Under the pieces are notes generated by a model, which was not told the origin of the DNA, did no database searches, and saw only the letters and a program-made list of their open reading frames with translations. This document shows positions 23,453 to 34,332 of a stretch of DNA of 64,000 bases, one piece after another. The stretch covers positions 7,213,001 to 7,277,000 of the forward strand of contig NZ_CP121634.1 of the NCBI RefSeq assembly GCF_029714945.1, given 5' to 3'. Within the stretch, counting starts at the first letter, position 1. Each line of letters starts with the position of its first letter. Position numbers and translations under genes: made by a program. The stretch comes from Bradyrhizobium sp. CIAT3101. GTDB taxonomy: Bacteria > Pseudomonadota > Alphaproteobacteria > Rhizobiales > Xanthobacteraceae.

Positions 23453-25423
23453 TCATGCCGCCCGCACGGAATCGAGGAAGCGCGCGACCTCGCTTTTCAA
23501 CCGGTTGCTTTCCTGCGACAGCGATTGCGCCGCCGAATGCACCTGGGCGGACGCAGCTCCGGTCTCGCCCGCACCGCGCTGGACCTCGCCGATATTGGCC
23601 GACACGTTAGTGGTACCCTGCGCGGCATGCTGAATGTTGCGGGAGATTTCCTGCGTGGCGGCGCCCTGCTCCTCGACGGCGGCGGCGATGGTCGAGGAGA
23701 TTTCCGACATCCGCGCGATGGTGTCGCCGATCTCCCTGATCGCGCTGACCGAGTCCTCCGTCGCGTTCTGGATCGCGCCGATGTGCTGGCCGATTTCGCC
23801 GGTTGCTTTCGCGGTCTGCTCGGCCAGCGCCTTCACCTCGCTCGCCACCACGGCAAACCCCCGGCCCGCCTCACCGGCGCGTGCGGCCTCGATCGTGGCG
23901 TTGAGCGCCAGCAGATTGGTCTGGCCGGCGATGGTGTTGATCAATTCGACGACATCGCCAATGCGCCCCGCCGCCTTGGTCAGCTCGCCGACGCGCGCAT
24001 TGGTGCGCTGCGCCTGCTCGACAGCGACGTCGGCGACGCGTGCCGACTCCTGAACCTGACGGCTGATCTCGGAGATCGACGACGTCATCTCCTCGCTCGC
24101 GGACGATACCGACTGCACATTCGCGGACGCTTCCTCTGAGGCCGACGCGACCGAAGTGGCGAGCCCGTTGGAGCGCTCGGCCGCGCGCGTCAGTGTATTG
24201 GAAGAGGCTTCGAGCTCGGTTGCCGCCGATGAGACGGTCTCGATGATCTCGCCGACCGCGCCTTCGAAATCATCGGCGAGGCGCTTCATGTCCGCCTTGC
24301 GCTGCGCACGCCGTCGTGTGTCGGCTTCCGCCTGCTCGGCGCGCAGCCGCTCGGCCTCCGTCATGTTGGTTCGGAACACCTCGACCGCACCGGCCATCTC
24401 GCCGATCTCGTCCTTGCGTCCGATGCCGGGTACCACAATCGAGAGCTCGCCGCGCGCAAGCCGCGTCATCGCATCGACCATGCCGGACAACGCCTGCGAG
24501 ATCGAGCGCCCCAGCAGGAAGCCGACCGCGGCAAGAACGACAACGGTGATGCCGAAGGCGATCATCATCCAGAACCGGACAGCGTCGCGGGTCGCGGCCT
24601 CAGCGGCATCGGCCTGCCTGTACATCACATCGACGTTGGTCCGGACCTCGGCCATCCCCGGCTCAAGCTCGCGGAAGGTCTTCATCATGCTGGCATCCAG
24701 GGCCGCACTCTGTTGTGCGGTCTCGGCCCAGGCCGCGAACTCGGCCAGGTACTTCTGGAGCTTGGCCGTGATGTCGTTCATCACCGCCGTGGGAACGGCG
24801 ACGACCTCGATCGCCTTGGAGAATTCAACCGCGGCCTTCTTTACTTCGGCAATGTATTTTGGGTCGCGCCGCAGCATGAAATCCTTCTCGTGCCGGCGCA
24901 TCATCAGCATCCAGCTCGTCGACCTGGGATCGTCGACCTCCTTCAGCTTCGCCTCGATGTCATGCACCGCGGCACGGAGCGAGCCGGACAGGCCGAGCGT
25001 CTCGTTCAGCCCGAGCCTGGTTTCGGCAGCGACCAGAGCGTTGAAATCCGCGGTGTAGCGCCTGAAGCCCTCCTGGGCCTGCCTGGTCCTGTCGGACAGG
25101 GCACCCATGCCACCCGCCGACATCAGCCGTTCGACCTCGTCGAAATCGCGATTGATCGGACCGATCAGCTCGGCATGCGCCTTGGCATAGCTCTCGTTGC
25201 GGCGTTGCTGAAAATTCTTCTCGTTGCGGCGGGCCTCCAGCATCTCGATCGAGATCTGCTTGTTGAGGTCGGCGATCGCACGGGCGCGGTTGGCGACGTC
25301 GCGGGAGGCGTCCTGGGAGAGGCTGCCGATCTCGTAGATCGCGCCGAAGGCGACCAGTCCGACGAGGCCGAAGAGCCCGATCGCCATGACCTTGTGGGTC
25401 AGGCGGATGGAAAGACCGCTCAT
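23453..25423 (-). CDS. Methyl-accepting chemotaxis protein 2 (HBM-type sensor)
   Basis: The longest of the four receptors (656 residues). TM1 is about 12-32; the periplasmic part runs about 33-290 and holds two similar helical halves with repeated [21 protein letters not shown] and [21 protein letters not shown], the RxxEKxFxLR pattern of helical bimodular (HBM) sensors. TM2 is about 294-315, followed by HAMP ([22 protein letters not shown]) and the signalling hairpin. It ends [11 protein letters not shown] receptors such as McpS bind organic acids, so a carboxylate ligand is a reasonable guess. GGAG lies 8-11 bases before the ATG. Confidence 0.95.
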   Translation of the reverse strand: MSGLSIRLTHKVMAIGLFGLVGLVAFGAIYEIGSLSQDASRDVANRARAIADLNKQISIEMLEARRNEKNFQQRRNESYAKAHAELIGPINRDFDEVERLMSAGGMGALSDRTRQAQEGFRRYTADFNALVAAETRLGLNETLGLSGSLRAAVHDIEAKLKEVDDPRSTSWMLMMRRHEKDFMLRRDPKYIAEVKKAAVEFSKAIEVVAVPTAVMNDITAKLQKYLAEFAAWAETAQQSAALDASMMKTFRELEPGMAEVRTNVDVMYRQADAAEAATRDAVRFWMMIAFGITVVVLAAVGFLLGRSISQALSGMVDAMTRLARGELSIVVPGIGRKDEIGEMAGAVEVFRTNMTEAERLRAEQAEADTRRRAQRKADMKRLADDFEGAVGEIIETVSSAATELEASSNTLTRAAERSNGLATSVASASEEASANVQSVSSASEEMTSSISEISRQVQESARVADVAVEQAQRTNARVGELTKAAGRIGDVVELINTIAGQTNLLALNATIEAARAGEAGRGFAVVASEVKALAEQTAKATGEIGQHIGAIQNATEDSVSAIREIGDTIARMSEISSTIAAAVEEQGAATQEISRNIQHAAQGTTNVSANIGEVQRGAGETGAASAQVHSAAQSLSQESNRLKSEVARFLDSVRAA

Positions 25424-25617
25424 GAAGGTGCTCCAAAACGCTCAAGACGCAATACAGACGGGCGACTCAGCACCCGGAATATTGCGGGGATCATGCCTGC
25501 GTCGCTTTTCCGGAAGGTTAACCCTGCATCTCATTCGTCGCGGCGCCGCAATATGCGCGTGCGCAAACGCCGCGCGATCGCGCGGCGTTTGTAACTCGTG
25601 TCCAATTGGGGGGCGCG

Positions 25618-27324
25618 TCAGGCCGCGCGAACGGTGCCGAGAAACTTGCCGACCTCGACCTTGAGGCGGTTGCTGTCGCCAGATAGCGACTGTGCCGCCG
25701 ACAGCACCTGCGAGGAGGCCGAGCCGGTCTCGCTGGCCCCGCGCTGCACCTCGGTGATGTTGGACGACACCTGCTGGGTGCCCTGCGAGGCTTGGGCGAC
25801 GTTGCGGGAAATCTCCTGCGTCGCCGCGCCCTGCTCTTCCACCGCGGCCGCGATCGCCGAGGATATCTCCGAGAGGCGTTCGATGGTGTCGCTGATGTCC
25901 TTGATGGCGCCGACCGATTCCTGGGTGGCGGCCTGGATGCCGGAAATCTGCTGGCCGATTTCGCCGGTCGCCTTCGCGGTCTGCTCGGCCAGGGCCTTGA
26001 CCTCGGACGCGACCACGGCAAAGCCGCGGCCAGCTTCGCCGGCGCGCGCCGCTTCGATCGTGGCATTGAGCGCCAGCAGATTGGTCTGGCCGGCGATGGT
26101 GCTGATCAGCTCGACGACGTCGCCGATGCGCGTTGCCGCCTTGGACAGCTCGCCGACGCGATCGGTCGTGGTGCGGGCCTGACCGACCGCCTCGCTCGCC
26201 ACGCGCGCCGATTCCTGAACCTGGCGGCTGATCTCGGTGATCGAAGACGACAGCTCCTCGGTCGCGGACGCGACCGACTGCACGTTGGTGGAAGCTTCCT
26301 CGGAGGCCGAAGCCACCACAGTCGCAAGCTGCTGCGCATGCTCCGCGGTCGACGTCAGCGTCGTCGCGGACGCCTCGAGCTCGGTCGAAGCCGAGCTCAC
26401 GGTCTCGATCACCTCGCCGACCGCGCTCTCGAACTGGTCGGCCAGCTGCAGCATGTCCTGACGACGCTGCGCTGCTGCGCGGCTCTCCGCCTCTTTCTGC
26501 TCGGCTTCCATGCGGATCTTGGCGAGGCCGTTGTCGCGGAACACTTCCGCCGTCTTGGCAACTTCTCCAACCTCGTCCTTGCGATCGAGGCCGACGATCT
26601 GAACCTCATACTTGCCGCTGGCGAGGTCCTGCAGCACGCCGACGATCATGCGGATCGGCTTGGCGATGCCGTACTGGCCGATGACGAAGCCCAATACGCC
26701 GCCGATGACGACACCGAGGCCTGCGAGGACGATCAGGAAACGCGACGTCGATTCGTACTGCTCGCGCGCCTCCTTGCTCTTCTCCTCGACGCGGGCGTTG
26801 AGGCGATCGGCGAGCTCACGGACCTTGCCCTGGAGATTTTCAGCGGCGGTCCTGCTCTTGAGCGCCGCGTCGCGCAGCTTGTCGGCGCTCTCGCTCAGCT
26901 TCGATGCTTTCTCGGCTTCGACTGCCGCGAGCGTTGCATCCATCTGGGTCTTGTAGGCCGAGAAGGCGTCGCGCACCCCCGGGAGCAGCGCCTTGGCTTT
27001 CTCGTCCGGGGTCTGACTGACCTCGTCGAAGCGCTCCTGATACTGCTTGAGCTGAGCGTTGATCACCTCGCGCGCGGCGAGCCGGTTGTCATCACGGGGG
27101 TCGAGCGCACTACGGAATTCCGCGCGATTCAGCGCGATGACGTTCTGGTTGGCGCGGGCCGCGAGCAAGGACCGCCGTGCGGAGGTCGACATCACGTCGG
27201 CCTTTTCGCTGAGTTCGCCGAGGGCAGAGACACCGATCCAGGCAATCGCGGCACCGATCCCGCACAGCAGGACGACGATCCCGAGGATCTTGCTCAGGAT
27301 GCGGAAGCGGCCGAGAAAATGCAT
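25618..27324 (-). CDS. Methyl-accepting chemotaxis protein 3
   Basis: A 568-residue receptor. TM1 is about 12-32, the periplasmic helical sensor about 33-190 with [27 protein letters not shown] and a long coiled coil ([30 protein letters not shown]), TM2 about 193-215, HAMP about 216-270 ([34 protein letters not shown]), then the highly conserved signalling hairpin. It ends FLGTVRAA. The ligand is unknown. AAGGA precedes the ATG. The gap to the next gene upstream is 178 bases, room for its own promoter. Confidence 0.95.
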   Translation of the reverse strand: MHFLGRFRILSKILGIVVLLCGIGAAIAWIGVSALGELSEKADVMSTSARRSLLAARANQNVIALNRAEFRSALDPRDDNRLAAREVINAQLKQYQERFDEVSQTPDEKAKALLPGVRDAFSAYKTQMDATLAAVEAEKASKLSESADKLRDAALKSRTAAENLQGKVRELADRLNARVEEKSKEAREQYESTSRFLIVLAGLGVVIGGVLGFVIGQYGIAKPIRMIVGVLQDLASGKYEVQIVGLDRKDEVGEVAKTAEVFRDNGLAKIRMEAEQKEAESRAAAQRRQDMLQLADQFESAVGEVIETVSSASTELEASATTLTSTAEHAQQLATVVASASEEASTNVQSVASATEELSSSITEISRQVQESARVASEAVGQARTTTDRVGELSKAATRIGDVVELISTIAGQTNLLALNATIEAARAGEAGRGFAVVASEVKALAEQTAKATGEIGQQISGIQAATQESVGAIKDISDTIERLSEISSAIAAAVEEQGAATQEISRNVAQASQGTQQVSSNITEVQRGASETGSASSQVLSAAQSLSGDSNRLKVEVGKFLGTVRAA

Positions 27325-27502
27325 AACTTGAATCCTTCGCGGAGATCACCGCGCAAGCGGCTGAATTTCCATGACCTTCACGCAAATTCTTTCCGGTTCC
27401 CTTAACCGTGTTCGCCGTAGAAACACGGGGTTTCGGTCGCGATGAACGCGGCAATCGCCCCGCGAGAGTTGCGCAGGACGCAGAACTCCCGCCGGGGTTT
27501 GA

Positions 27503-29245
27503 TCAGGCCGCCCGCACTGTCTCCAGGAACTTGCCCACTTCCAGCTTCAGGCGGTCGCTGTCGGTGGACAGCATCTGCGCGGCGGACAGCACCTGCGAGG
27601 ACGCAGATCCGGTCTCGCTCGCGCCACGCTGTACGTCGGTGATGTTGGCTGAAACCTGATGCGTGCCGTGCGCGGCCTGCTGGACGTTGCGGGAAATTTC
27701 CTGTGTCGCCGCGCCCTGCTCCTCGACGGCCGCTGCGATCGTCGAGGAGATCTCGGACAGCTTTTCGATGGTGTCGCTGATGTCCTTGATGGCACCAACG
27801 GATTCCTGCGTTGCGGTCTGGATGCCGGAGATCTGCTGGCCGATCTCGCCGGTCGCCTTTGCCGTCTGCTCGGCGAGTGCCTTGACTTCGGAAGCGACCA
27901 CGGCAAAGCCGCGGCCGGCTTCGCCGGCGCGCGCCGCCTCGATCGTGGCGTTGAGCGCCAGGAGGTTGGTCTGGCCCGCGATGGTGTTGATCAGCTCGAC
28001 GACGTCGCCGATACGCGTCGCCGCCCGCGACAGTTCGCTGACGCGCTCGGTCGTATTGCGGGCCTGGCCGACGGCCTCGCTCGCCACCCGCGCGGATTCC
28101 TGCACCTGACGGCTGATCTCGGTGATCGAGGACGATAGCTCCTCGGTCGCCGATGCCACCGACTGCACATTGGTGGAGGCTTCCTCCGAGGCTGCCGCGA
28201 CGACGGTGGTGAGCTGTTGCGTGCGCTCCGCAGTCGAGGTCAGCGTCGTGGCGGAGGCTTCGAGCTCGGTCGAAGCCGACGATACCGTGCCGACAATCTC
28301 GCCGACCGCGCCTTCGAAACTATCAGCGAGCCTGCGCATCTCCAGTTTGCGCTGCTCGGCCGCGATTTGATCCTGGCGCATCTTGGCTTCCGCTTCCTGG
28401 TGCGCCTTCTGCTCCGACACGATCTTGAACTTCTCGACCGCGCCGGCGACCTCGCCAACCTCGTCCTTGCGGCCGAGTCCTGGCAGCACCACCGAGAAGT
28501 CGCCGCCGGCGAGCTTTTCCATCGCGACCGTCAGCGCGCGCATCGGACGTGCGATGCTGAAGACCGAGAAGATGCAGGCACCGATCAGGAACAGCGCGAC
28601 CAGCACGCCCGTGATGAAGGACGTCCGCGCGACGGAGGCGGCTTCCGTTTCTGCTTCCGCGCGGGTCTCGATGGCCCTCTGCTTGGCGAATGCCGTGATC
28701 TGATCTGTCAGTGCCGATATCTCTTCGTTGATCGGCGCCAGGGTCTCCTTGCGGACCCGATCGACCTCGGCCACCAGCTTCGCAAGCTGCGCCGCCGCTT
28801 CGCCGTCCTTCTTGCCGTCGAGCGCGAGCTCCTGCTTGCGGATCGTCTCGATCTGCCGCTCGCCTTTCAGAAAGTCGTCGATCAGCACGGCGAGGCGATC
28901 GATGCGTTTGCGATTCTCCGGCGAGCGCGAGAGCTTGGCCATTTCGCCGGTGAATTTCTCAGCCGCCGCCTGCCGGTCGTTGAAATAGGTGGCCGCCTTT
29001 TGCATCTCCGCCGGCGAGGACGACATCATGATATCACGGATGCCGATCTGCATCCCGCGCACCGAGGCCTTCGCCTCAGCGGCATTCTGCGCAATCGCCT
29101 GCTGCCCCGTCGCGCCAACGTTGAGCTTCTGGACCTCGGCGTCTCCACTCATCTGCAGATAGATCTGCAGCGCGACGAGGCCGATGGTCAACGCCGAGGT
29201 GATGGCGAGCTTGGTGCCAATCCGCAGGTTTTGAATGAACGTCAT
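27503..29245 (-). CDS. Methyl-accepting chemotaxis protein 4
   Basis: A 580-residue receptor. TM1 is about 8-28, the helical periplasmic sensor about 29-205 ([55 protein letters not shown]), TM2 about 208-230, HAMP with [37 protein letters not shown], then the signalling hairpin, ending FLETVRAA. The start [15 protein letters not shown] at 29245 is preferred to the 29371 start because it gives a normal receptor N terminus. It is the first gene of the four-gene receptor block. Confidence 0.94.
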   Translation of the reverse strand: MTFIQNLRIGTKLAITSALTIGLVALQIYLQMSGDAEVQKLNVGATGQQAIAQNAAEAKASVRGMQIGIRDIMMSSSPAEMQKAATYFNDRQAAAEKFTGEMAKLSRSPENRKRIDRLAVLIDDFLKGERQIETIRKQELALDGKKDGEAAAQLAKLVAEVDRVRKETLAPINEEISALTDQITAFAKQRAIETRAEAETEAASVARTSFITGVLVALFLIGACIFSVFSIARPMRALTVAMEKLAGGDFSVVLPGLGRKDEVGEVAGAVEKFKIVSEQKAHQEAEAKMRQDQIAAEQRKLEMRRLADSFEGAVGEIVGTVSSASTELEASATTLTSTAERTQQLTTVVAAASEEASTNVQSVASATEELSSSITEISRQVQESARVASEAVGQARNTTERVSELSRAATRIGDVVELINTIAGQTNLLALNATIEAARAGEAGRGFAVVASEVKALAEQTAKATGEIGQQISGIQTATQESVGAIKDISDTIEKLSEISSTIAAAVEEQGAATQEISRNVQQAAHGTHQVSANITDVQRGASETGSASSQVLSAAQMLSTDSDRLKLEVGKFLETVRAA

Positions 29246-29447
29246 TGCAATATTCCCAGGGGTACACATGGCCGCGCCGAAGCGCGTAAACAGCCCGGGA
29301 AGGCTAACCGGCAGGTTGCTCATTAACGTTAAGCGCGGACGCTCGCGCGTGGGTAGAAATACTGGAAACACTGCTCAAGCTCACGGACTTGCACAGCTTT
29401 CACGTGCAGGGAATCACCGCCTCGCGGATTTGCAGGTGCCGTCCTCG

Positions 29448-29702
29448 TTAACGTCCGCCCTGCGGTTCGCAGCACATGGCCTCGCCCGCAAGGCTGATCC
29501 GGAACACCGGCTCCTTGTTCTCGTCGAGCAGCTCCATGCTCCACGTCGCGTTCGGCTTCAGATTGCGCACGATGCTGCCGAGCAGATTGGAGCAGACCTC
29601 GGTCATCTCTTTCCAGGCGGCATCGCGATCCTCGAACTCGTACGGCTGATCGGCGGCGCCGGAATAGCGACCGGAGCTGATGCGGAAGAAATACAGCGAC
29701 AT
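29448..29702 (-). CDS. Small DUF6894-like protein
   Basis: An 84-residue protein starting MSLYFFRISSGRYSG, with FEDRDAAWKEMTEVCSNLLGSIVRNL and WSMELLDENKEPVFRISLAGEA. The beginning YFF, the middle DxxAA helix and the late LLDExxxPVFRI strand resemble the DUF6894 family, which is abundant in Bradyrhizobium. Function unknown; no signal peptide. AAGGG lies 9 bases before the ATG. It stands alone upstream of the receptor block. Confidence 0.75.
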   Translation of the reverse strand: MSLYFFRISSGRYSGAADQPYEFEDRDAAWKEMTEVCSNLLGSIVRNLKPNATWSMELLDENKEPVFRISLAGEAMCCEPQGGR

Positions 29703-29772
29703 TCTTTGAACCCTTGTTGAGGGCCGCCCCCCGGCCGTTGCGCAAGGCTGGGGCGCCAGTCGCTACCAAGGC

Positions 29773-29812
29773 ATAAAAACCGCGAGCCGTATGATTACGG
29801 CGCCCGCGGTTT
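29773..29812 (-). terminator. Rho-independent terminator of the 29871-30485 gene
   Basis: Minus-strand stem AACCGCGGGCGCCGT pairs with ACGGCTCGCGGTT around AATCAT, followed by TTTAT. It lies 60 bases after the stop of the minus-strand gene. Confidence 0.7.
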
Positions 29813-29870
29813 CGCGTGCGATGCATTCGTCAAAGGCGGGTAAATCGCGCGCGCAGTTTTGCGCCGGATG

Positions 29871-30485
29871 TCACTCGGTCGAGCGGCGCAGCTCGAGCGG
29901 ACCTTCGTTCTTCGGCTCCGATTTGGGCTCGGACTTCATTTCCGACTTCACCGGCTCGATCCGGCCGCTCTCGACCCGCGGAGTCTCGACGCGCGCGGCG
30001 ACCTCGGTGCTTGATGTGTTGACCGAACCGGTCTGCTCCGGCGCACGCAGCGAGCGCGGCCGTGCAACGGCGCGCGCCATCAGCATCTGGTTGCCGCCCT
30101 GGTGGTGGAAGTCGCAATAGGCAAAGCCCATGCCCGAGACCGAGCCGCGGAAGCTGCGGTCGTCGGTCTTTTCGAGGTTGAAACAAGGCTCGAAGGGAAT
30201 GCCCTTGATCGAGGCGCAAACGTTCTGGCCACGGATCTGGAGCGTGTTGCCGGGCAAGCGGAGATGTTTCACGGGGCCTGAGCCCGAGAACTGCACCGCG
30301 CCGGCGGCGCCGAGATCGTCGAGGATGCGGCCCGCACCGCGGGTGCCGTCGAAACAGGTGAAGGCGAATACCTTGCCGGCCACGAAGCGGCGTGCCTCAT
30401 CCGCATTCATACTGCCGGCCAGGGCGATGGCCGGCGCAAACGTCACGACTGCCGTGACAGCCCCCAACACAATACGCGCAAGCAT
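29871..30485 (-). CDS. Exported hypothetical protein with charged C-terminal tail
   Basis: A 204-residue protein with signal peptide (about 1-23, ending ALAG) and a globular part with four to five cysteines (FTCFDG, GQNVCASIKG, FEPCFNLEK, FAYCDFHHQGG), probably disulfide-bonded. The last 40 residues are low complexity, with VKSEMKSEPKSEPKNEG. I do not recognise the family; similar proteins seem usual in Bradyrhizobium. ATG at 30485 is chosen because GGAG lies upstream; TTG at 30491 is the longer alternative. A hairpin terminator follows it. Confidence 0.75.
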   Translation of the reverse strand: MLARIVLGAVTAVVTFAPAIALAGSMNADEARRFVAGKVFAFTCFDGTRGAGRILDDLGAAGAVQFSGSGPVKHLRLPGNTLQIRGQNVCASIKGIPFEPCFNLEKTDDRSFRGSVSGMGFAYCDFHHQGGNQMLMARAVARPRSLRAPEQTGSVNTSSTEVAARVETPRVESGRIEPVKSEMKSEPKSEPKNEGPLELRRSTE

Positions 30486-30599
30486 GCTCAACTCCGAACC
30501 AAACCCCCGCAGCGGGCGATGCCTTGTCTCTTTACCCGCTGCTTACCATACTAACCATGGCGACATTGAAGCAGCTTGGTTGGTAAAGTCTGAACGCCG

Positions 30600-31586
30600 T
30601 TAGACAATTTTTACCACGATGCGACCGCGGACCTGGCCGGCGAGGATTTTCGCGCCCCATTCCGGAACTTCGGCGAGCGAAATTTCCGTAGTAATTTCAG
30701 ATAGTTTCGACCGATCCAGGTCGGACGCCAGCCGCTGCCAGGCGGCTTTTCGCGGCTCGATCGGGCACATCACGGAATCGATGCCGAGAAGGCACACCCC
30801 GCGCAAAATGAAGGGTGCGACAGAAGACGGCAGGTCCATGCCGGCGGCGAGACCGCAGGCGGCGATGGCACCACCATATTTCGTCATCGACAGCAGATTG
30901 GCGAGCGTGGTGGAGCCGACGCTATCGACGCCACCCGCCCAGCGCTCCTTGGCCAGGGGCTTTGCCGGCGCCGACAATTCGTTGCGGTCAATCACCTCGG
31001 CAGCGCCGAGGCTCTTCAGGTAGTCGGCCTCCGAGGCGCGGCCAGTCGAGGCGATGACGTGGTAGCCAAGCTTGGACAGCACGGCGGTCGCGACCGAGCC
31101 GACACCGCCGGCAGCGCCCGTGACCACCACCGGGCCGCTCTTGGGCGAGACGCCGTGCTTCTCCAGCGCAAGCACGGAGAGCATCGCGGTGAAGCCGGCA
31201 GTGCCGATCGCCATGGCATCGCGCGCCGACAGGCCCTGCGGCAGAGCGACCAGCCAGTCGCCCTTGACGCGCGCCTTCTCGGCATAGGCGCCGAGATGGG
31301 TCTCGCCCATGCCCCAGCCGGTGCAGACGACCTTGTCGCCCGCCTTCCACGCGGGATGCGATGAAGCTTCGACCGTGCCGGCAAAGTCGATGCCGGCGAT
31401 CATCGGGAAGCGGCGTACCACTGGAGCCTTGCCAGTGAGCGCGAGGCCGTCCTTGTAGTTCAGCGTCGACCATTCGACGCGGACGGTGACGTCGCCATCC
31501 ATCAGCTCGGCTTCGTCGAACTGGGTGAGCGCGGCGGTGGTGCCCTTGTCGGCCTTGTCGATCCTGATCGCCTTGAATGTGGCCAC
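30600..31586 (-). CDS. acuI: Acrylyl-CoA reductase AcuI (MDR oxidoreductase, YhdH-like)
   Basis: A zinc-free medium-chain reductase of 328 residues that reduces acryloyl-CoA to propionyl-CoA with NADPH, detoxifying acrylate made from DMSP or 3-hydroxypropionate. Matches YhdH/AcuI along its whole length as remembered: [61 protein letters not shown], the nucleotide loop [11 protein letters not shown], and [19 protein letters not shown]. The MFS transporter gene upstream on the same strand ends 41 bases before its start, so they may share a transcript. Confidence 0.92.
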   Translation of the reverse strand: MATFKAIRIDKADKGTTAALTQFDEAELMDGDVTVRVEWSTLNYKDGLALTGKAPVVRRFPMIAGIDFAGTVEASSHPAWKAGDKVVCTGWGMGETHLGAYAEKARVKGDWLVALPQGLSARDAMAIGTAGFTAMLSVLALEKHGVSPKSGPVVVTGAAGGVGSVATAVLSKLGYHVIASTGRASEADYLKSLGAAEVIDRNELSAPAKPLAKERWAGGVDSVGSTTLANLLSMTKYGGAIAACGLAAGMDLPSSVAPFILRGVCLLGIDSVMCPIEPRKAAWQRLASDLDRSKLSEITTEISLAEVPEWGAKILAGQVRGRIVVKIV

Positions 31587-31627
31587 GGCTGAACTCCCTG
31601 ACTTGTTTGACCGGGATGTTTAGCCGA

Positions 31628-32881
31628 TCAGGCAGGCTGCGCAACCGCTCGTGCGACCGGCTTCTCCACGATCGGAAGATTGATCAGTGCCGAGAGCACG
31701 CCGAACAGGATCGAGAGCCACCAGATCGGCGTATAGGAACCGAACTTCTCGAACACGATGCCCCCTAACCAGACGCCAAGGAAGCCACCGACCTGATGGC
31801 TGACGAAGGCAAAGCCATAGAGCGTGGCGAGCCAGCGCGTGCCGAACATCAGGGCCACCAGCGCCGAGGTTGGCGGTACCGTCGACAGCCAGGTCAGGCC
31901 CGAGACCGCACCGAACGCGATCGCCGAGAACGGCGTGATCGGGAACGAGATGAAAGCGAGCGTCGCGAGCGCACGGGTGAGATAGATCGTCGAGAGGATG
32001 TAGCGCTTCGGCAAGCTATTCTGGAGATAGCCGACGCTGAGCGAGCCCATGATGTTGAACAGGCCGATCGCCGCGATCACCCAGCCGCCGGTTTGCGTCG
32101 AGATGCCGCGGTCGACCAGGAACGCCGGCAGATGCACGGTGATGAAGGCGAGCTGGAAACCACAGGTGAAGAAGCCGAGCACCAGCAGCACGTAGGAGCG
32201 ATGGCCGAAGGCTTCGGCGAGCGCCTTGGTGATGGTCTGCTCATCCGCAGGTGCCGCATTGGCCGTGCTTGCGACCGGCGGCGTCGAGATCGCCAGCGCC
32301 AGCGGGATGATCAGCAGCATCAGGAAGCCGAACACGGTGAGCGCCTGCTGCCAGCCGAAATTGTCGATCAGCGCGACACCAATCGGCGCGAACAGGAACT
32401 GGCCGAGCGAGCCCGCCGCGGTGCCGGCACCGAGCGCGAGGCCGCGCTTCTCGGCAGGCAGCAGCTTCGTGAACGCCGACAGCACGAGATTGAACGAGCA
32501 GCCGGCGAGACCGAAGCCGACCATCACGCCGGCGCCGATATTGAGCGACAACGGTGTCGACGAATAGCGCATCAGCAGCAGGCCGCCGGCATAGAGCAGC
32601 GCGCCGACGCACATCACGCGGTATAGGCCGAAGCGATCGGCAACCGCGCCCGCGAATGGCTGGCCCAATCCCCACAGCAAATTCTGGAAGGCGATGGCGA
32701 GGCCGAACACGTCGCGGCCCCACGCGAATTCGTGGCTCATCGGCTGCACGAAGAAGCCCAGCGCCGAGCGCGGGCCGAAGCCCAGCATGCCGATCGCACA
32801 GCCGCAGAGGATGATGACGGCCGGCGTGCGCCAGTTCGATGAGCGAGAGGCCGGACCGAGTTCGCCCGCTTGTATCGACAT
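31628..32881 (-). CDS. MFS transporter, 12 membrane segments
   Basis: A 417-residue major facilitator protein with about 12 hydrophobic helices. The segment between TM2 and TM3, GAVADRFGLYRVM, is the MFS motif. Helix content with GFFVQPMSHEFAWGRDVFGLAIAFQNLLWGLGQPFAGA recalls the oxalate/monocarboxylate-type branch, so a small organic acid is a possible substrate, but this is a guess. ATG at 32881 has GAGGAA 6 bases upstream. The acuI gene follows, and nadA is divergent with 338 bases between. A small palindrome ATGCA-AC-TGCAT at 32941-32952 lies upstream. Confidence 0.9.
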   Translation of the reverse strand: MSIQAGELGPASRSSNWRTPAVIILCGCAIGMLGFGPRSALGFFVQPMSHEFAWGRDVFGLAIAFQNLLWGLGQPFAGAVADRFGLYRVMCVGALLYAGGLLLMRYSSTPLSLNIGAGVMVGFGLAGCSFNLVLSAFTKLLPAEKRGLALGAGTAAGSLGQFLFAPIGVALIDNFGWQQALTVFGFLMLLIIPLALAISTPPVASTANAAPADEQTITKALAEAFGHRSYVLLVLGFFTCGFQLAFITVHLPAFLVDRGISTQTGGWVIAAIGLFNIMGSLSVGYLQNSLPKRYILSTIYLTRALATLAFISFPITPFSAIAFGAVSGLTWLSTVPPTSALVALMFGTRWLATLYGFAFVSHQVGGFLGVWLGGIVFEKFGSYTPIWWLSILFGVLSALINLPIVEKPVARAVAQPA

Positions 32882-33103
32882 GGTGTTCCTCCTCGGCCCT
32901 GGGCGGATCTGCAAATCGACAGCCGCACATCAGCCGTTTAATGCAACTGCATGAAAATCCCAAGCCGAAAATGATTGCGTTCCACGAGGGGCTGCCGCGG
33001 GAGCATTGCGTTTCATTGCGGCGCCGTCTGGCGGCAGGAGGACGACTTGACGGGAATGTGTGCGAGGGGACCTAGTGGCGGCATCGATGCCGTGTTATCT
33101 TCG

Positions 33104-33124
33104 ATTTACTCAGATTGAGTATAT
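33104..33124. promoter_or_regulatory. Candidate NAD-regulator operator 1 upstream of nadA
   Basis: ACTCA-GAT-TGAGT (33108-33120) is a perfect inverted repeat; T33107 and A33121, and two further outer pairs, extend the symmetry with one mismatch. Together with the second palindrome 73 bp on, it looks like a dimer-binding site. The rest of the 32882-33219 gap shows only the second operator, a small palindrome at 32941 and no gene. Confidence 0.65.
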
Positions 33125-33174
33125 GTGCACCTGACGAAACCCACCGGCCCTCTCGGCCGGATTTCTCAGGCTCA

Positions 33175-33199
33175 ATATATACTCATGTTGAGCATATAT
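33175..33199. promoter_or_regulatory. Candidate NAD-regulator operator 2 upstream of nadA
   Basis: A 25-bp palindrome centred on 33187: ACTCA-TGT-TGAGC with six further matching A/T pairs on each side, and one mismatched pair. Its centre is 33 bp before the nadA ATG, well placed to block transcription. Same core and 3-base spacer as operator 1. Confidence 0.7.
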
Positions 33200-33219
33200 A
33201 ACTCGCACGGGAGGCTTCG

Positions 33220-34323
33220 ATGCCGATCACTGGAATTTACGGCCCCGACGATCTTGCCACTCGGCCACAGGGCCAGGCCAACTCCGCCCCGCCGGCGCCG
33301 ACGCGAACCGGCCACGCGCTGCCGCGCCCCTCGCTGGAATGGACGAGCGAGATCGAACGCGCCACCGCGCCGATCTACGAGCGCGTCAGGCATGTGATCC
33401 CGCCGATCGAATGGCCGCTGATGGCGCCGACGATTCACGCGATCAATGAACTGAAGCGCGCGCGCAACGCGGTGATCCTCGCCCACAATTACCAAGCGCC
33501 GGAGATCTTTCATGGCGTCGCCGACATCGGCGGCGATTCGCTCCAGCTCGCCGTCGAGGCCACCAAGGTGAAGGCCGATGTCATCGTCCAATGCGGCGTG
33601 CACTTCATGGCCGAGACGTCGAAGCTGCTCAATCCGGACAAGACGGTGCTGATCCCGGACTCCCGCGCCGGCTGCTCGCTCGCCGCCAGCATCACCGGCG
33701 CCGACGTTCGCCTGCTCCGCGAAAAGTTTCCCGGCGTGCCCGTGGTCGCCTACGTCAACACGTCGGCTGAGGTGAAGGCCGAGGTCGACATCTGCTGCAC
33801 CTCGTCGAACGCGGTGCAGGTGGTGGAAAGCCTGAATGCGCCAAGCGTGATCTTCCTGCCCGACCGTTATCTCGCGACCTACGTCGCCTCGAAGACCGAC
33901 GTCAAAATCATCGCCTGGAAGGGTGCGTGCGAGGTGCATGAGCGGTTTACGGGCGACGAACTGCGCGCCTTCCGCGACGCCGACCCCTCCGTGCAGATCA
34001 TCGCGCATCCCGAATGTCCACCTGATGTTTTGGCAGAGGCCGATTTCACCGGCTCGACCGCGCACATGATCAATTGGGTGCGCGAGCGGCGTCCGAAGCG
34101 GCTGGTGATGATCACGGAATGCTCGATGGCCGACAATGTTCGCGCCGAGCTGCCCGATGTGGAAATGCTGCGGCCCTGCAATCTCTGCCCGCACATGAAG
34201 CGCATCACGCTGTCCAACATCCTGGAGAGCCTACTGACCCTCGGCGAGGAAGTCACAATCGATCCGGCGCTGGCGGAGCGCGCACGGCGCTCGGTCGAGC
34301 GGATGATCAATCTGAAGAATTGA
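33220..34323 (+). CDS. nadA: Quinolinate synthase A
   Basis: Condenses iminoaspartate with dihydroxyacetone phosphate to quinolinate, using a [4Fe-4S] cluster. The 367 residues include [28 protein letters not shown] and three cluster cysteines, in QCGVHFM (Cys125), HPECPPDV and CNLCPHMK. A 60-residue N-terminal stretch precedes the core. ATG at 33220 follows GGGAGG 5 bases away. nadB starts 9 bases after its stop and nadC 11 bases after nadB, so nadABC is one operon. Two ACTCA-N3-TGAGT palindromes upstream suggest repression by a NadQ/NrtR-like protein, encoded at 17692. Confidence 0.97.
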   Translation: MPITGIYGPDDLATRPQGQANSAPPAPTRTGHALPRPSLEWTSEIERATAPIYERVRHVIPPIEWPLMAPTIHAINELKRARNAVILAHNYQAPEIFHGVADIGGDSLQLAVEATKVKADVIVQCGVHFMAETSKLLNPDKTVLIPDSRAGCSLAASITGADVRLLREKFPGVPVVAYVNTSAEVKAEVDICCTSSNAVQVVESLNAPSVIFLPDRYLATYVASKTDVKIIAWKGACEVHERFTGDELRAFRDADPSVQIIAHPECPPDVLAEADFTGSTAHMINWVRERRPKRLVMITECSMADNVRAELPDVEMLRPCNLCPHMKRITLSNILESLLTLGEEVTIDPALAERARRSVERMINLKN

Positions 34324-34332
34324 GAGCCTGAC

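Noticed and set aside
21480..29245. CRISPR-like or tandem DNA repeat signal in the chemoreceptor block
   Set aside because: The repeated DNA is the coding sequence of the conserved signalling hairpins of four paralogues, not spaced short repeats.
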